DNA of 64,000 bases, taken from Sordaria brevicollis. Lineage: Eukaryota > Ascomycota > Sordariomycetes > Sordariales > Sordariaceae. Both the position numbers and the translations under genes were made by a program. Positions 49,003 through 58,899 of this stretch are shown here, piece after piece (the stretch's first letter is position 1; each line of letters begins with the position of its first letter). Location of the stretch: contig JAUTDP010000001.1 of assembly GCA_033439795.1 (NCBI GenBank), positions 3,906,001 to 3,970,000 of the forward strand. Reading direction: 5' to 3'. A model generated the notes under the pieces. It was not told the DNA's origin and made no database searches. It saw nothing but the letters and a program-made list of their open reading frames with translations.

Positions 49003-52000
49003 CTACTGTGATGGAGGTCTGGAACCCTGCTGCTGCTGTTGCGGTGTTCCTCTCCCCTGACCTTGTTGCGGTTGTTGAGGCGGTTGCGACGGTTGACCAC
49101 CTTGCTGCCTCATCTTGGCCTTCATCGCCTCATCCTTCCGCTGCTGCACAACCCTCAACATCTCGAGGAGGAACTTCCGCTTGACTTCCAGCCTTTCCGG
49201 TGTCTGATGTGGTATGAACCTTAGATTATCCAGCGCCAGTCGCAGAGGGACCTCCTGGCTCATCTCTGGACACATCCACGTAGGAGGGTGTACGAAGCCA
49301 CAGACGAAGCAGGAAGTATGGGGGACGCCTGGTGGTACGGGCGGGACTTGGTTGGTCAAGAGTTTGGCAGGTTGTTGTTGTTGTTGTTTAGTCACGCCTG
49401 GAGGGGGGTTAGGGGGTTGTCGGTTAGGGTTTAGAATGGGAAGACCATTAAATGATGGTGTGCGAACTCTAGCCCCGGCTCCGGGTCCGGCTGCTGGTAC
49501 CGGGATGGGAATGGGGGTGTTGCTGGTTAGTTTGGGTGCCCCGTTTGGGTTGCCGTTAAGGTTTGGCCGGTGATTGGGGGGGACGGGTCTGGGGTGAACG
49601 GCAAGGTTGCCACCGATGGCATTAGGGGCAACGGCAACGCCGCCGGGACCGGGGATTTGACCTTGGGGCGTGTTATAGCCGTCAACTCGGTAGACTTCTT
49701 GGTTGTGGCTACTAGGTCGGGGGGCTTTAGGTGGGCGACCTCTTGCAGCTGGGGCTGCTGGGATGGGGGCGGGCGTAATTTCGACTGGCTGGTTTGCAGA
49801 ACCTTGTCTCGAGCGAGTTTGCTGGGGGTTTTGGGGGTCCGAACTGTCTTGGGCGTCTGCTGCTGTTTGCGTGAGCGGGGGGTCTTGGTTGTTGAGGATG
49901 AAGAAGATGATGACTGGAGTGGTAGCTTTTTTGGCTGACTAGCTCTAGACTTAGGCGTAGAAGCTCTGGCTATAGAAGCTGGCGTATTCCTCTTTGAGGC
50001 TGCGACCACTGGAGCTTTCATCTTGTTTTTTGGAGTGTTGTTTGGGGCTTTGTTTCTCGTACCTTGCTGTGCATTCTTTGCCTGTGACTTGCGTGAGCTG
50101 CCTCCGTTGGGTAAGAACTCACCATGGGGACTGTCCCCGTCTTCATTACCGGTTGATTCCCCATCACTGTCGTCGCCCATGAAATCACCGTCTTGGTTGC
50201 CATCGTCGCTCTCATTTCCTTCTTGTCCCTCCTCGAAGTCGAACTTGGGTCCGCGGTAATTGGCCGTCTACACCAAAGGTTAGCACAATCAGAAAGCACG
50301 TAGTTGAAGTGATGTCACTTACCCCACGTCGTCGGCCGCCACGTCCCATAGCTTCCAGTTCCTTCTGTCTCTGAAGGCGGTCCTCTTCTTCTCTCTGCTG
50401 TAAAATCTGGTCCCAAACACTCATTGTCAATTTCTTCTCTTCCGTCTCCACATCATCTTTCAGTCCTCCTTCATCTTGTGCCCAGACGCGAGCAAAGGCG
50501 AAGGCAGACTCGGCGGACTTGTCGTCATCTTGCTTTGTCTCCTCCTGAGCTGAGCGATCAAGCAGCTTTTCAATTGCAGCTTCATCATATACGATCCTGT
50601 CCTTTTTGCGTCCCTCGCCGAACAAGGCGGCTGCTCCGTGCTTAAGTACCGCCTCAACATCGTTAGCAGCCTCGCCTTCCTTGTCGTCCATGGTCTCAAT
50701 CAGGAGATGATCGAGAGCCATCTTCTTACGGCCAATCTGAAGAATCTTCTCCTCGGCAGAGTCGACGGTCATAAGCTGGAAGCACAGCACCTTCTTCTGC
50801 TGACCAATACGATGTGCTCTGGAAAGCGCCTGGATATCTTGATGCGGGTTCCAATCGGGATCGAGGATGATGACGGTGTCGGCAGTCGCAAGGTTGATAC
50901 CGACACCACCAGCACGTGTTGACAGCAACATGCAGAACAACTCGGAGTTCGGTGCGTTGAAAGCGTCGATCCTCTTCTGCTTTTCCATACTGGAATGGCT
51001 TCCGTCAAGTCTTTCGTACGGAAGATTCATACTCGCGAGAAAATCTTCGAGAATAGTCAGCTGGTCGAGGAACTGACTGAACATCAAGACTCGGTGTCCA
51101 CGCTCTCTCAGCTTAGGAAGCATGACTTCCAGCAACAGAAGCTTGGATGAAGCCTCGATCAAATTCCGCTTGGCAACTTCTTGAGACAAGTTTCTATCCT
51201 CAATCGACTGACTGTAAACGAAAGGATGACACAGACACTTTCGGAGCTGCATAAGGATGTTGCTCAGCGAGCCGCGATCTTGGGACCTGCTCTTTCCGGC
51301 GGGCGCAAAGATCGAGCGCATTAGATTGGGGTCACGCTCCATAATCGATTTGCAGAGCTTCTCCTGCAAGACAGTCATGCTCACTGGCAAGATGATCTGA
51401 GCCATCGGTGGCAAGAAGGTGAGTACCATGGCCTTGGTACGGCGAAGGAAATACGGCCTGATTAGCTCGTGAAGCTTGGGAAGGTTCTCCTTGGTAATAT
51501 CCTTGAACTCCTCGTCAAGCTCCTCCGCTTTAAGCTTCGGATCGATAAACTGCAAGAGGTTGAACAGCTCCCGCTTGTTGTTTTGCAGGGGTGTGCCCGT
51601 GAGCAAAAGCTTGAAAGGGATGTTGATGGCTGAGAGTGCCTTATAGAGACTGTTCTCGTCGTTCTTCAGTGCTTGTGCCTCGTCAACAATGAGGCCAGCC
51701 CATTTAACCGAGCTGAACCGACTACGAGTGTCAGTATCTTTGATGGAATCGTAAGACATGATGACAACGTGTGCCTTCATGTCCTTCGTACCGCCCGGAA
51801 ATAGCTCGTATTTGAGAGCCAAAGTCTGTGAGACCCGCCCACCGTAGTAGGCCACTACACGAAGGTCAGGGGCCCATTTCTTGATTTCGCGACGCCAGTT
51901 GGCGCACGTCGGGTTGGGAACAACGATCAAGAAGGGCCAGATTTTGGGGTTATCCTGAATCATGCTGGACAGCAAAGCAACCACCTGGACAGTCTTGCCC

Positions 52001-54058
52001 AAACCCATTTCGTCGGCAAGGATGACGCTGCGATCGTGGCGAAAGTTGTAAAGCATCCAGTTGAGACCCTCAAGCTGGTAGGTCATCAGCTTGCCACGAG
52101 TAAGGCCGGGTGGTTGTTGCTTGACCTCAATAGCACCATTGAACTCCATCTGCCTGAAGGCTTCGATGCGTTCCTTTTGGTTACGCCACGGCTCTGACTT
52201 GAAGTGCTTGCCGTTCAGATATTCCTTGTAGGCCTCGAGGTAGGCGTCGTACATGGAAGAGTCCGCAGGAGGTGGAGTGTCCCAGACAGCGTCATCGTAG
52301 CCCAACCCTTCAAATTTGACGAAGATCTTAACGACGTGGAAGATCCGGCTCAAATCGTACTCCATCCTGTCAGCAAGCGACATTGCCTTGTACCTCTTCG
52401 AGTCTTCAATCGACTTGGCAGCATACTGCACATCGAGAATAATGTCGGGCGTCAACCATGAATCGTGGATGGCGTCTTTCTCAGTCCATTTCAGAAGCGC
52501 GTCAGCAGGCTCATCCCTACTTGCCTGGTCTTCCATGCCCTCTCCGAGGGCCCTCTTGATGAATGAAAGACGCATGTTGCCCTTGTTGACTCCGTAAATC
52601 CACGGACCCGGCATCCAAACACAATGCGCATATGATTTGTCCTCCCACTTGACCAAATACTCGATTTGATCATCCGTGAAATGGAGGATGGTCTGACCTT
52701 TGACGTACTGGCTGGGCTTGATAGTAGTTGGTCTCCACGCCACCAACTTATCGATTTTGAGGTCCTCATGATCAATGCACTCTTTGCATCGCCACGTCGT
52801 TTGATATTCTTGAAGGCGGTGATTGCGCAGGTTGTGTGGGTCACTTATGGCTGGATCCCTTGTGTCGTTGGGATGGGGCAAGTGCTCATAATGCCAGCCC
52901 CTGTGGCAGTTGCTGCAACGGAACATGACATTTTTAGGATTGTTCACCAGCTTTGGGTTTACTGGCGTGATGGGATCAACCCCATCATTCTCCTCTCGCA
53001 GCTTTTCTTCCTGCTTGGGTGTCTTCTTCTCGGAAAATGCAGCACAGGACGGGTTAACTTGATGACAGCCCCCGCAGATATCGTACCTTGGAGCACGATT
53101 GTCCCTCTTGGTGTAGAAACCAATGCAAAACCGACATTGCATAACAAACGAGTCTGTGTCGACTTTGGTGACTCGCTGCTCGCGGGTATTGCGAGTGCCG
53201 AGACATATCTTGTGGTAGGAGTTGGAACAACCTTGACAGTAAACCAAAGCTCCCTTGTTAGGATTACCTTCAGGATACCCGCAGCTGTCACACGCCGGAC
53301 GGTGGGCATCCTTAAAGTCCACTGGGGCCGGCTTGAAGACCTCTCGAACACTGGCGATCCTGGGTGCCGTAGTTTTGGTTTCTTGAATGTAGAAGATGTC
53401 GTCGTCATCCTCGTCATCAAAAATTTCCTTCATGCTTTTCTTGGACTTGTTGGCACGAGAGGAACGCCGAGTTGACTCGAACTCGATATCGGAATCTCCG
53501 TCTCCCTTCGTCTTGGCCATGGTGGTGGGTTTGCGCTTTTTCCTGCCCCTCGTTTTGACGATGTCGGATTTGACGACAAGGAAATTATCATCGTCGTCTG
53601 AGTTTTGAAGCTCATCTTTGTCGTAATCGCGATATTTCTTCTCTGAGCGGGGCCTCAGGGCTCGAGATTCTGTGCCGCTTTCATAGGCTATGCTTCTTTC
53701 ACTAGAAGCGCGGGCGCTGGTGCGCGTGCTGCGCTTAACACCGTTGACAAAACCATAGTCATGAAGGCGGCCACCGTACTCCTCCTCTGAGTTCTCTTCG
53801 TAGAGTTCTTCGTCGTCCTCATAACGTCTCTTCCGCTTGCGCATGCCGAAACCCTCAAGTTCGTCGTCGAACCGGTAATCGTCGTAGGCAGGCTGTGTAA
53901 GTCAAAGTATTAGCAAAACTTGTGATAATGGATTTATGCGACGTGAGAAATGAGTGAGCATCCGCAGTAAACCAAAAACGCTGCAGAAAATCATGAAGGG
54001 AAATCGGCCCTATGTGAGATCGTGAAACCGAGCTGATCTGTGAGTGAGATCTTACCAT
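49003..54058 (-). CDS. PHD/chromo/SNF2 chromatin remodeller, Mi-2/Mit1-like
   Basis: Exon 1 codes only for the start codon (54058-54056). Exon 2 is 53892-50323 and exon 3 is 50267-49003; the protein is about 1590 aa. Both introns are GT..AG (GTAAGA..ACAG, GTAAGT..TAG). Order: acidic N-terminus; Cys-rich PHD-type region at about 200-260 (CDSCGYPEGN, CQGCSNSYHKICLG, CRFC) with a second Cys/His cluster to about 375; chromodomain-like segments near 410-430 (EYLVKWEDKSYAHCVW) and 510-540; SNF2 ATPase from about 590 with DEMGLGKT at 628-635, DEAQ at 738-741 and LLTGTPLQNN; helicase C with RVLMFSQFLDQL and SRAHRIGQ. The tail has AT-hook-like RGRPPK, then a Cys-containing C-F-V-C-G-F-V-H segment. This resembles Mi-2/CHD3-type enzymes and S. 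pombe Mit1 of SHREC, which slide nucleosomes in heterochromatin. Exon 3 length is 2 mod 3, so a frame change is needed around 49780-49870 (see findings). Confidence 0.85.
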
Positions 54059-54170
54059 ACTGCTTCTAGGGCCGCAAAGCAGTATCTAACGATGCTCGTG
54101 GCGTTGCGAGGGAGATCTGGAGGGTAGGGTATCGAAGAATCAAGCCTTTGTTGGAATTATGAAGGCACTT

Positions 54171-55109
54171 TTACGATCCACACGCAGGAAGGTGTAGGGG
54201 GAGAAGGTGTGAATCAGGCAGAGGGGAAGGGGGATATAAGTAAGAGGGTAGGAGGAGTCTCGGTTTGCACAAAAGTTCGATCCGAACCGTAAAGTTCAGT
54301 AACTCCTGCAACACTCCAGATCTCAAGTATAAGATCTCTAAGCCTGGATGGGAAAATGTGCCACTTGGACACATAACCCAACGAGGAAAGAGAAACCCTG
54401 CGAGAGCAAACAAACAAAGTTGTTTCCCCAGCAGCAAGTTCCTACACTTCCGGCCTTCCATCTCATAACCCACCCATATGTACCTCCTACCGAGCATGGC
54501 ACTAGTCATTGCTTTCGTCTCCTTCGTATAGATGCGGAAAGTGTTGTTGTATCGCACCAGCAAGATATCGCTTACCTTATTCCTTCGCTTGCGGGTATCA
54601 TAGTGTTTTGCTTCTTCCTCCCAAGGCTCAACCTCGACATGGGTATATTCTGCTCGCTCCTCTGGGGAGAGGTACGGCAAGACAACTTCGATGTCGACAC
54701 GCTTAGTGCCGGATATACTGTGGTCTGTGACCCCATTCGCCTGGGAATTGACACTTCCACGCCAACTCGCTAGCGACTCTGACTCTCGCTTTTTCGGTTT
54801 GGTTGAGGTGTCCACTTTCGTCACTGCGGCGAGAGCAGCGGCGGCGGCTTCTTCGAGAAACGAAGGGTCCTCATCCTCCGCTGGCGCAAGAGGAAAGACG
54901 AAAGACTGTTCCGGTGTGGCAGCGAAGGGGTCAAGAGAAGCTCTGGTAGATCGGTCGGCGGTGGGGGCAGCTGGTGATATTGGTTTGGGCGCCGCCTGGA
55001 TTTCGTCTTCTGACAGATCGGACTGAAAGGTATATTTGACGGGCTCGGTAGGTGCTGAAACGAACAGCTCGTCGTCGGAGCTTAGGTGTCCACTATCGTC
55101 GTTTGCCAT
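54171..55109 (-). CDS. Acidic hypothetical protein, 3' structure uncertain
   Basis: An uninterrupted - frame from ATG 55109 gives 312 aa. The N-terminal ~185 residues are convincing: acidic, Ser-rich (SSDDELFVS, SDLSEDEIQ), with a helical EEAAAAALAAV segment, then VVLPYLSPEERAEYTHVEVE and EEEAKHYDTRKRRNK. Right there a strong donor, GTAAGC at 54575, raises the possibility of an intron. An excellent acceptor, CTCTCGCAG at 54398, would join a short different tail, and the unspliced frame beyond about 54430 reads as hydrophobic, leader-like sequence. The true stop may thus lie upstream of 54171. It sits head-to-tail 113 bp before the remodeller start. The acidic/basic layout suggests a nuclear protein, but I recognise no domain. 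Confidence 0.6.
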   Translation of the reverse strand: MANDDSGHLSSDDELFVSAPTEPVKYTFQSDLSEDEIQAAPKPISPAAPTADRSTRASLDPFAATPEQSFVFPLAPAEDEDPSFLEEAAAAALAAVTKVDTSTKPKKRESESLASWRGSVNSQANGVTDHSISGTKRVDIEVVLPYLSPEERAEYTHVEVEPWEEEAKHYDTRKRRNKVSDILLVRYNNTFRIYTKETKAMTSAMLGRRYIWVGYEMEGRKCRNLLLGKQLCLFALAGFLFPRWVMCPSGTFSHPGLEILYLRSGVLQELLNFTVRIELLCKPRLLLPSYLYPPSPLPDSHLLPLHLPACGS

Positions 55110-56023
55110 GTCGTCGAAGAAACATGGGATGTTGTCGGAGTTGGCGATAACTGCTTATGACAGCACCAGAATGGTCGGGCGCGGGGTGGTCTGGACCCGA
55201 CTAAGTCAGAGGGATAAGCAACATAAGTTTGCGAGTGTAGAATTCGCCAAACCTTCAGTACATGTGTTGCGGACTTATCTGTCAATATGAGGACAGAAAC
55301 GGCATGGGTTGTGGCAGCCTGGAAGATGTCGCGCTTAAGGAGGCTTGGGGACACTTTTAGGTGGAAGTGGAAGGAGGGGGACGCGACGGACGGGCAGCCG
55401 AGAATAGTTATCGGAGAATGAGACGCGACGGACGTAGAATGGACGGGAATCATTTGGGTGTGCAGGGGGCATGATAATCAACTGAATAATCGATAAGGAA
55501 TTGTTGCAACACCCGACCCTTGCACAACCGGGATGGAGACTCGTGGAAGCTTTTCACCCCACAACAGCAGCCCTATCAGAGACTGCCCTTAACCCACCAG
55601 AGGAGGCTCTTCAGTGGAACACGGGGAGCTGCTTGTGTGATCGTTCAGGGCCAAAGAGCTTGTCAAACAGGGGTCTTTAACAATTATGCACCTTCTGCAC
55701 AGACCCAATCATCTTTAAGATTTTCAGCATCTCAAGATGGAGATCCGTCGGGCCTAGAATCAGATCTTGCATCTTTCATGTCCTCATCACTGCAGCTTTC
55801 TCTTCTTTTTCTATACAAGAAAGTTCCAGTTTTCACTCTCTTCTCAGTGTCTCATAACTCTTCACAAGTCTGCATTCTCTTGGAACCGTCCATTTCGCTT
55901 ATCTTACACCTGGATTCGAGACCTACGATTCTGTTCAGGAACATACGAAAACTCTTCACATATCATTGTCTTGGACAAGGAAAGTCTGCAACATCAACAA
56001 GGGCTGCAGGTCAAAAGCAGACC
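55110..56023. promoter_or_regulatory. Divergent promoter region of the acidic gene and mrm1
   Basis: 914 bp between two divergently transcribed start codons. The mrm1 frame stays open upstream to an ATG at 55520 (168 codons), but that sequence looks like leader (pyrimidine-rich, no domains). No clear TATA box seen. Confidence 0.45.
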
Positions 56024-57982
56024 ATGACGCTCTCCATGCTTTGCCGGGCTGCAAGGCCTACGGTACTCAGCCAGACACCTGCGGCTGCAGGGGTCACCAC
56101 TCTCTGCCTCAGACAAGCTCACTCTCTTTCAGCAATACACGCCGGCATCCGGAGGTCGAGCAAACATGAGTCCGGCATGACCTATGCAGAGAGGAAGGCA
56201 GCAAGAGAAGCTATACCCAAACCGACCTACAAGATCCGGAAGGGCAAGAAGGACATCACCGTATACCCCGGCAAGGCCGATGCTCAGTCACGACGGGCTC
56301 GTTTCTACGATCCCGAGTCCAACTTCGGCAAAAAAAGCTTGGTGTACAAGCTCAAAACTGGTCAGCTGGCTGAGGAAGTGAAGGAGTTGTTTGTAAAGGA
56401 GACGGGAAAAGCTCCCTGGAAGGAGACGGAGGAAAGGTCAGCTGGAAAGAAGTCCGATTCAAAGTCAGCATCTAAATTCAACAAGGACATGTTGGATCCA
56501 AAGGACTTTCATGCGGCCTTCTCTGGAAATTCATCAGAGCCTGCCAAGCCTGATAGGTCTCCAAGGCGGGCACCAGCACCATCTAAGGACTTCAGCAGGG
56601 AACCCCGTCGGGACTCTTTCAGGGAGAGGCCAAGTGAATCACGAAGAGACGGCTTCAGCAGAGCGCCCCGCGAGTTCGGTCGGGAGTCACGAAGGGATGG
56701 CTTCAGCAGAGAGCCCCGCGAGTTCCGTGACGATGACAACGGTTTCAGGAAACCTCGGGAAGAGCGGACTGTGGAACTCAACGAGGAGCTCCGCGATTCT
56801 ATCAATGACCCATTCCCGGAACCCACAGAATCCAGGAGAGACAGCTTCAGGGTATCCCGCAGTGAGCGCAGGTCAGAAAGGCCTGAAAGGAGGGACTCTT
56901 ATAGAGACAATCGCAACAGCGGACGGGAACGCAGAGAGACCGATAGAACCCCTCGCAAGGAATTGTTCAGAAGCGACGACAGGGACCACGAAGCACCAAA
57001 ATCGCTATCCATTCCCTATACCACCGCGGCCTCTCAATTCTTGTACGGCACTTCCGTGGTGGAGGCTGCTCTCCAAGCGGCGAAGCGCAAGCTTTACAAG
57101 CTCTACATTTATGCCGGAGCCAACCGCGAGAAGCTGGCCAAGGATGCCGCCATCCAGAAGCTCGCTCAGCGGAACAAGGTCGAGACTGTCTTCGTCAACG
57201 AGGACGGCCTCAAGATGATGGACAAGATGAGCGGATCCCGCCCGCATAATGGTTACATCCTCGAGGCGTCTCCGCTCCCGCAACCGCCCGTGACTGCCCT
57301 GGGAGAGGTGGTTGAGGCCGAGAGCGGCCAGGGAGTCAAGGGTTACAAGGTTGCTCTGGGCCATCAGTCGCATGAGGAAGCTTTGATCAATGGCAAGTCC
57401 GACTTTGTCTCTGCGTCCAGCGCTACTCACAAACCCTTGGTCGTCGTGGTCGATCAAGTCTTGGATCCCGGCAACCTCGGCGCAATCTTGCGCAGCGTCA
57501 GCTTCCTCGGCGCAACCGCCGTGGCCATTACCAAGAGAGAATCTGCCTCTATGACCCCGGTCGCCCTCAAGGCTTCTGCGGGTGCCTCTGAGTCGCTCAC
57601 CCTCTTCTCGGTCGACCACCTTCCCAAGTTCCTCCAGGACTCAAGAGAGAACGGTTGGTTGGTCTACGCTGCCGTTCCGCGCACCAGCGGCTCTGGTAAC
57701 CTCCAGAAGCACCTCGATCTTCATGAAATTGAGGAAATTGATCCTCTCCGCAAGAACCCCTGCATTCTCCTTCTCGGTAGCGAAGGTGAGGGTCTTCCTG
57801 GACAGATCAAGAGCAAGGCAGACTTCGAGGTCAACATTCCCAACATGTCGGGTGGGACTGTCATTGACAGTTTGAACGTTAGCGTGGCGGCGGGCTTGCT
57901 CACCTCGGGCTTCATGAAGGGACAGGTCAAGTCGGAGTTTGAGCAGTTCAAGGTTCAAGAGGAGAAGTCTCACCTATGGTAG
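56024..57982 (+). CDS. mrm1: Mitochondrial large-subunit rRNA 2'-O-ribose methyltransferase Mrm1 (SpoU/TrmH family)
   Basis: A single exon of 652 aa. I choose ATG 56024 because it starts a typical mitochondrial presequence (MTLSMLCRAARPTVLSQ, Arg/Ser-rich, no acidic residues for about 45 residues); the frame is open to 55520. Residues about 140-325 are Arg/Ser/Asp/Glu-rich low complexity with degenerate SRRDGFSREPREF repeats. The SpoU substrate-binding domain begins near 338 (FLYGTSVVEAAL). The SPOUT knot follows: motif 1 DPGNLGAILRSVSFLGATAV at about 480-500 with the key Asn and Arg, motif 2 LLLGSEGEGLP near 582-592, motif 3 SLNVSVAAGLL near 615-625. The family methylates one ribose in the peptidyl-transferase region of mitochondrial 21S rRNA using SAM. 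The disordered Arg-rich insert makes it much longer than the ~410-aa yeast enzyme. Confidence 0.9.
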   Translation: MTLSMLCRAARPTVLSQTPAAAGVTTLCLRQAHSLSAIHAGIRRSSKHESGMTYAERKAAREAIPKPTYKIRKGKKDITVYPGKADAQSRRARFYDPESNFGKKSLVYKLKTGQLAEEVKELFVKETGKAPWKETEERSAGKKSDSKSASKFNKDMLDPKDFHAAFSGNSSEPAKPDRSPRRAPAPSKDFSREPRRDSFRERPSESRRDGFSRAPREFGRESRRDGFSREPREFRDDDNGFRKPREERTVELNEELRDSINDPFPEPTESRRDSFRVSRSERRSERPERRDSYRDNRNSGRERRETDRTPRKELFRSDDRDHEAPKSLSIPYTTAASQFLYGTSVVEAALQAAKRKLYKLYIYAGANREKLAKDAAIQKLAQRNKVETVFVNEDGLKMMDKMSGSRPHNGYILEASPLPQPPVTALGEVVEAESGQGVKGYKVALGHQSHEEALINGKSDFVSASSATHKPLVVVVDQVLDPGNLGAILRSVSFLGATAVAITKRESASMTPVALKASAGASESLTLFSVDHLPKFLQDSRENGWLVYAAVPRTSGSGNLQKHLDLHEIEEIDPLRKNPCILLLGSEGEGLPGQIKSKADFEVNIPNMSGGTVIDSLNVSVAAGLLTSGFMKGQVKSEFEQFKVQEEKSHLW

Positions 57983-58899
57983 AGATGGAGAGAGGGGGAG
58001 TGTCAACGGATGACGATGTGTTCATATCCGTTGTTGGTGTACGATAAGGACCACGTAAGAGTGTCGCATTTGCGAGCAGAGCTGGTATAGACTTTGAAGA
58101 TGCACAAAAGTTAGAACAGATACCCATCCATGATAAAAATGTACTTTTACCTAGTCTACCGAGTACCTAGACATCATAGCAACGACAATATCCAAGACAT
58201 CGAAGCAAGGACCCGGCCCTCCTTCGGTATTCGGAGCCGGCCATAACGGCAAGATGCAGGAAAGGCTTCGGGTGTTTGAAGGTTCCACCACATTACACAG
58301 CAGCGGGAGATCTTCGTGACCGTCGCTGTCGTCCACTCATTGCACCCCTGATTTGCCGTCCCACTTCCCGGCTTCTTGGGCCCAATCGCTGTCCTTCAAG
58401 GCTCAAGCACCCAAGAGCGCCACTTATTCGGTCCACTTGGCGCGTGCTGATTCTCTCGTTCAGGCAGTTTGTTTTTCTCAGGCAACGGAGGTGTCCCCGG
58501 CAACCGAACCTCGATCTTCAACGATTGACATCTTCAAAGTTTAGTCTCTTTCGTCAGAACATCACGGGTATCTCGTTTTGGTGTGGTGACGGCAGAGCCA
58601 TTTACAAGGCAAGGACTTCCAGCCATTATTCACGCCATTCCACAATTTATTCTCACACGAACGCGGGGCTGGCGTCTATTGACTTTCTTTGGTTGGCGAT
58701 CACAGTTCTAGCTCTCACCGCTCGCAAGGTATCCCGGGTATCCATCGAGGTTCTCCCAGCCACCCGCCAAAAGTTGGAAGTTGCAAGCTGAATTGCAATT
58801 TGCTTCTTCAACATCTTCAACCTACATAAATCAACCATCTTTTGAAGACGGAGTAGAAGAGACGATCAACCAACTTCGACAACAGCAAATCTAGTCACA
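57983..58899. other. Intergenic region between mrm1 and the cell-wall protein gene
   Basis: 917 bp holding the mrm1 3' UTR and the promoter and leader of the next gene. A 171-codon ORF (58276-58791) has Arg/Ser/Pro-rich random-looking composition and no domain; I do not call it. The leader just before 58900 is CAACTTC/ACAAC-rich as is usual in fungi. Confidence 0.5.

Noticed and set aside
49527..49700. First-frame C-terminus of the remodeller ending near 49527
   Set aside because: Third codon positions are poor, and the alternative frame runs directly into the Cys-containing conserved-looking C-terminal segment without an intron.
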